A stretch of DNA of 64,000 bases from Candidatus Altimarinota bacterium (GTDB lineage Bacteria; Patescibacteriota; Gracilibacteria; UBA4473), in assembly GCA_023143095.1 (NCBI GenBank), contig JAGLIF010000002.1:102830-166829 (forward strand), read 5' to 3'. Positions within the stretch are counted from its first letter, which is position 1, and the number at the start of each line of letters is the position of its first letter. Below are positions 62,093 through 64,000 of this stretch, piece after piece. The notes under the pieces are model-generated. The model saw only the letters and a list, made by a program, of their open reading frames with translations, was not told the DNA's origin and searched no databases. The translations under genes were made by a program, and so were the position numbers.

Positions 62093-63750
62093 AAAAATGT
62101 TTTATCTATTGTCGAAAATCCAGTGAAGAAGTTAATAAACAAGTTCAATCAATTGAATCACAAAAAAGAGTTATGAAAGAAATAGCACAAAACAACAATT
62201 TAAAAGTTGTTGATATTATTATTGATAATAAGTCAGCTATGAAACCAAATTTAAGAACTGGATTTAATAATATGCTTAAACGAATAAGAAAACAGGAAGC
62301 ACAAATAATAGTAACATGGAAAAATGATAGACTATCTAGGAATCCTCTTGAGAGTGGTACTATCTGCCAATTATTACAAGATGGTGTTATCCAAAAGATA
62401 ATAACAGTTGAAAAAACCTTTCTTCAAAAAGAAAGTCAAATTCTCTTTACGCTTGAAAGTGCTATGGCTTCAGAGTATTCTCGAAGCCTATCAATGAATG
62501 TAATACGAGGACAACAAACGAAAGTAGAAAGAGGATTGTATCCTGCTTGTGCTCCTATTGGGTATCTCAATGTGGGAAATCAAAAAGGGAATAAAACCAT
62601 TGAACCCGATCCCTCAACATTTCTTGTACTCAAAAAACTTTGGACGATTCTAAAAACAGAAAAGCTACAATTGGCAGATTTGTATCGAATAATGAAAGAA
62701 AAATATCCGATTTATTTTCGCAATCATGCCAAAATTATTTCTTTTTCATCCTTTCATCGAATTTTTCATAATCCTTTTTATTGTGGACTTTTCCGTTGGA
62801 ATGGAAAAGAAAATTTAGGTGTACATAAAACTATGATTACACAAAGCGAGTTTAAAGAAGTTCAAGATTATCTTAATAAGAAGGAAAAAACGCGAGAAAG
62901 AGTCTTAGACTTTGATTTTAAGGGCTTATTTACTTGTGGAAATTGTTCAGCATGTATTACGGCTGAACGCAAAGAGAAACTGATTAAGGCAACGAAAGAA
63001 ACAAAGTATTTTGAGTATTATCGGTGTACTCATCGGAAAAAACAGATCACCTGTAAAGAAAAACCAATTTCTAAACTAAAAATTGAAGATCAGATACTCA
63101 AAGAACTAAAAAAAATTCATCTTCCCCCAGAAATAATTGAATGTGGAAAACAAGATTTGAAAATACGATTTAAAAAAGAGAGTACTATACAGTCAATAGT
63201 TTCTAAAAATATTGGACAAGCTATAAATAAACAGCAAGCCAAAATTTCTCAACTAGAAAACAATTTGTGCTTTGAAACAGAACAGGACACCCGAAATTTA
63301 ATGAAAGACAAACTGGAAGAAGCCAAAATACGACTTCAAGGACTCAAAGAAGATTACGAAAAGGAAAAATCATCTCCTCGAAAAAATTTAGAAACACTTC
63401 AAGAACAACTTGAAATTATTAACGGAATCGTCAAAAAATTCCAAAATGGTGAAAAAAAAGATCGTCAAAAAATTATTAAGTCTTTAGGTTCGAACTGGAA
63501 ATTAAAAGACAGGAAGCTTTTATACGAGTCACATTTTATTCCAAACGCCATAAAAAAAGCAAAAAACTCTCTTCCTCCCGATTTTACAAGGTTAGAACCA
63601 GAGGAAGGTAGTCATAAAAAGAAAAAACTAACATCAGATGAGATTAGTTTCGTATGGAGGAGAGAGAGGGATTCGAACCCTCGGAGACATTGCTGCCTCA
63701 ACGGTTTTCAAGACCGTAGCTTTCGACCACTCAGCCATCTCTCCGTCTAA
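62089..63750 (+). CDS. Large serine recombinase (integrase)
   Basis: 553 residues. Resolvase-type catalytic domain at 1-140 (CFIYCRKSSEE with the nucleophile Ser near 11, and WKNDRLSRNPLES), recombinase domain (about 150-270, RGLYPACAPIGYLN), zinc ribbon (CGNCSACITAERKEK ... CTHRKKQITC) and a coiled coil (about 375-450). The last 35 or so codons run through the tRNA-Ser terminator and tRNA gene in antisense (RRERDSNPRRHCCLNG), so the C-terminus is set by the attachment site. Drives integration and excision. Confidence 0.9.
   Translation: MKKCFIYCRKSSEEVNKQVQSIESQKRVMKEIAQNNNLKVVDIIIDNKSAMKPNLRTGFNNMLKRIRKQEAQIIVTWKNDRLSRNPLESGTICQLLQDGVIQKIITVEKTFLQKESQILFTLESAMASEYSRSLSMNVIRGQQTKVERGLYPACAPIGYLNVGNQKGNKTIEPDPSTFLVLKKLWTILKTEKLQLADLYRIMKEKYPIYFRNHAKIISFSSFHRIFHNPFYCGLFRWNGKENLGVHKTMITQSEFKEVQDYLNKKEKTRERVLDFDFKGLFTCGNCSACITAERKEKLIKATKETKYFEYYRCTHRKKQITCKEKPISKLKIEDQILKELKKIHLPPEIIECGKQDLKIRFKKESTIQSIVSKNIGQAINKQQAKISQLENNLCFETEQDTRNLMKDKLEEAKIRLQGLKEDYEKEKSSPRKNLETLQEQLEIINGIVKKFQNGEKKDRQKIIKSLGSNWKLKDRKLLYESHFIPNAIKKAKNSLPPDFTRLEPEEGSHKKKKLTSDEISFVWRRERDSNPRRHCCLNGFQDRSFRPLSHLSV
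63617..63650 (-). terminator. Current tRNA-Ser terminator (element-derived)
   Basis: Minus strand: AAACTAA/TTAGTTT stem (63644-63650 / 63625-63631) then a T run, just after the CCA. It lies inside the recombinase reading frame. Confidence 0.55.
63654..63672. repeat. Right attachment repeat
   Basis: The 19-bp tRNA-Ser 3' tail; direct repeat of 55676-55694. Confidence 0.75.
63655..63744 (-). tRNA. tRNA-Ser (UGA)
   Basis: Acceptor GGAGAGA (from 63744) pairs with TCTCTCC; anticodon loop CTTGAAA gives UGA; long variable arm; T-arm GAGGG-TTCGAAT-CCCTC; discriminator U and an encoded CCA (63657-63655). Intact, so the element restored the tRNA on insertion. Confidence 0.95.
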
Positions 63751-63930
63751 CGAATTTTAGGAAAAAAATTTTAACTGGCAAATTTTTTATAAAGAGATTT
63801 TGTTTTGTCATAAAGAGGGGAGTAGGGGATGTCTTGATTCTGGAGATTAAAAGGAGAAAAAAATTTTGCATTCTTTAAAAAATTGGTTAAATTTCTCATG
63901 CTTTGTTTAACAAAGTTTATGAATTATTGA

Positions 63931-64000
63931 GGGCGATTAGCTCAGTTGGCTAGAGCATCTGGTTTACACCCAGGAGGTCATAGGTTCGAATCCTATATCG
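63931..64000 (+). tRNA. tRNA-Val (UAC), 3' partial
   Basis: GGGCGAT acceptor, D-arm, anticodon stem-loop TCTGG-TTTACAC-CCAGG giving UAC, and T-arm with GGTTCGAATCC. The window ends inside the 3' acceptor strand. Confidence 0.93.

Larger units (their letters stand above)
55676..63672. mobile_element. Integrative element inserted in tRNA-Ser(UGA), about 8 kb
   Basis: Bounded by 19-bp direct repeats of the tRNA 3' end (55676-55694 and 63654-63672). Carries a large serine recombinase next to the tRNA, a Rep_trans-type replication initiator, a small plasmid-like gene and a defence pair (restriction-modification plus Abi-like). No conjugation genes, so it is an integrated plasmid or mobilisable island. 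Boundaries are from repeats only. Confidence 0.72.

Noticed and set aside
1..64000. CRISPR array or cas genes
   Set aside because: No regularly spaced direct repeats with unique spacers and no Cas motifs were seen.
1..64000. rRNA, tmRNA, SRP RNA or RNase P RNA
   Set aside because: Only short gaps exist outside the element, and none holds the conserved cores of these RNAs.

Overview
The window is AT-rich, gene-dense bacterial DNA that looks like a Candidate Phyla Radiation (Patescibacteria) genome, possibly near Peregrinibacteria; the phylum is inference from gene style. The support is short genes, weak Shine-Dalgarno signals, S-layer (SLH) proteins, a sortase, a type IV pilus operon, several proteins with no recognisable family, and many housekeeping genes standing alone rather than in their usual operons. 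TGA is a normal stop here (serB ends in an ATGA overlap, dnaE ends in TGA), so the recoded Gracilibacteria/Absconditabacteria code does not apply.

Layout. 1-8.5 kb: the end of an SLH/FN3 surface protein, a complete serine pathway operon (an HTH-SerB fusion, SerA, SerC) under a promoter buried in an inverted repeat, a second SLH protein, and a two-domain thioredoxin-fold protein. 8.7-12 kb: glyS, trpS, sortase. 12-19.5 kb: three large or membrane-associated proteins of unknown role (one VirB6/TrbL-like), recX, tgt. 19.5-22.7 kb: a minus-strand unit with an orphan V/A-type ATPase B subunit, a small unknown protein, ribH and ribB. 22.8-32.8 kb: ssb, ndk, an SLH-RlpA-CAP wall protein, a sortase-type FN3 protein, a pseudouridine synthase, yebC, a Ca2+/Na+ antiporter, an unknown protein, and a voltage-sensor/PH-domain membrane protein. 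33-44.9 kb: dnaK with a CIRCE operator, murB, a TRIC-type channel, rpsB/tsf, the pilus operon, rpsF-rpsR, truB. 45-55.4 kb: dnaE, a sugar nucleotidyltransferase, an ABC-F ATPase, a phosphodiesterase, a calcium-repeat surface protein, and a YefM/YoeB toxin-antitoxin pair.

55.7-63.7 kb is an integrated mobile element bounded by a 19-bp direct repeat of the 3' end of a tRNA-Ser(UGA) gene. It carries a type IIG-like restriction-modification enzyme, an abortive-infection-family protein, a Rep_trans-type replication initiator with a cruciform-forming repeat, and a large serine recombinase whose reading frame runs through the tRNA. Extra tRNA tails and terminators at the far end suggest repeated integrations at the same site. 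The window closes in a tRNA-Val gene.

The most striking observation is that the element's Abi-like protein ends in the same ten residues (EEVSAEDLPF) as the chromosomal SSB, encoded by different synonymous codons. This suggests a defence protein that mimics the SSB C-terminal docking peptide. Other points for a second look are the HTH-phosphoserine phosphatase fusion with an operator-like repeat over its own promoter, the voltage-sensor domain fused to a PH domain with no pore, and at least six promoters whose -10 box sits 6-8 nt before the start codon (predicted leaderless mRNAs).
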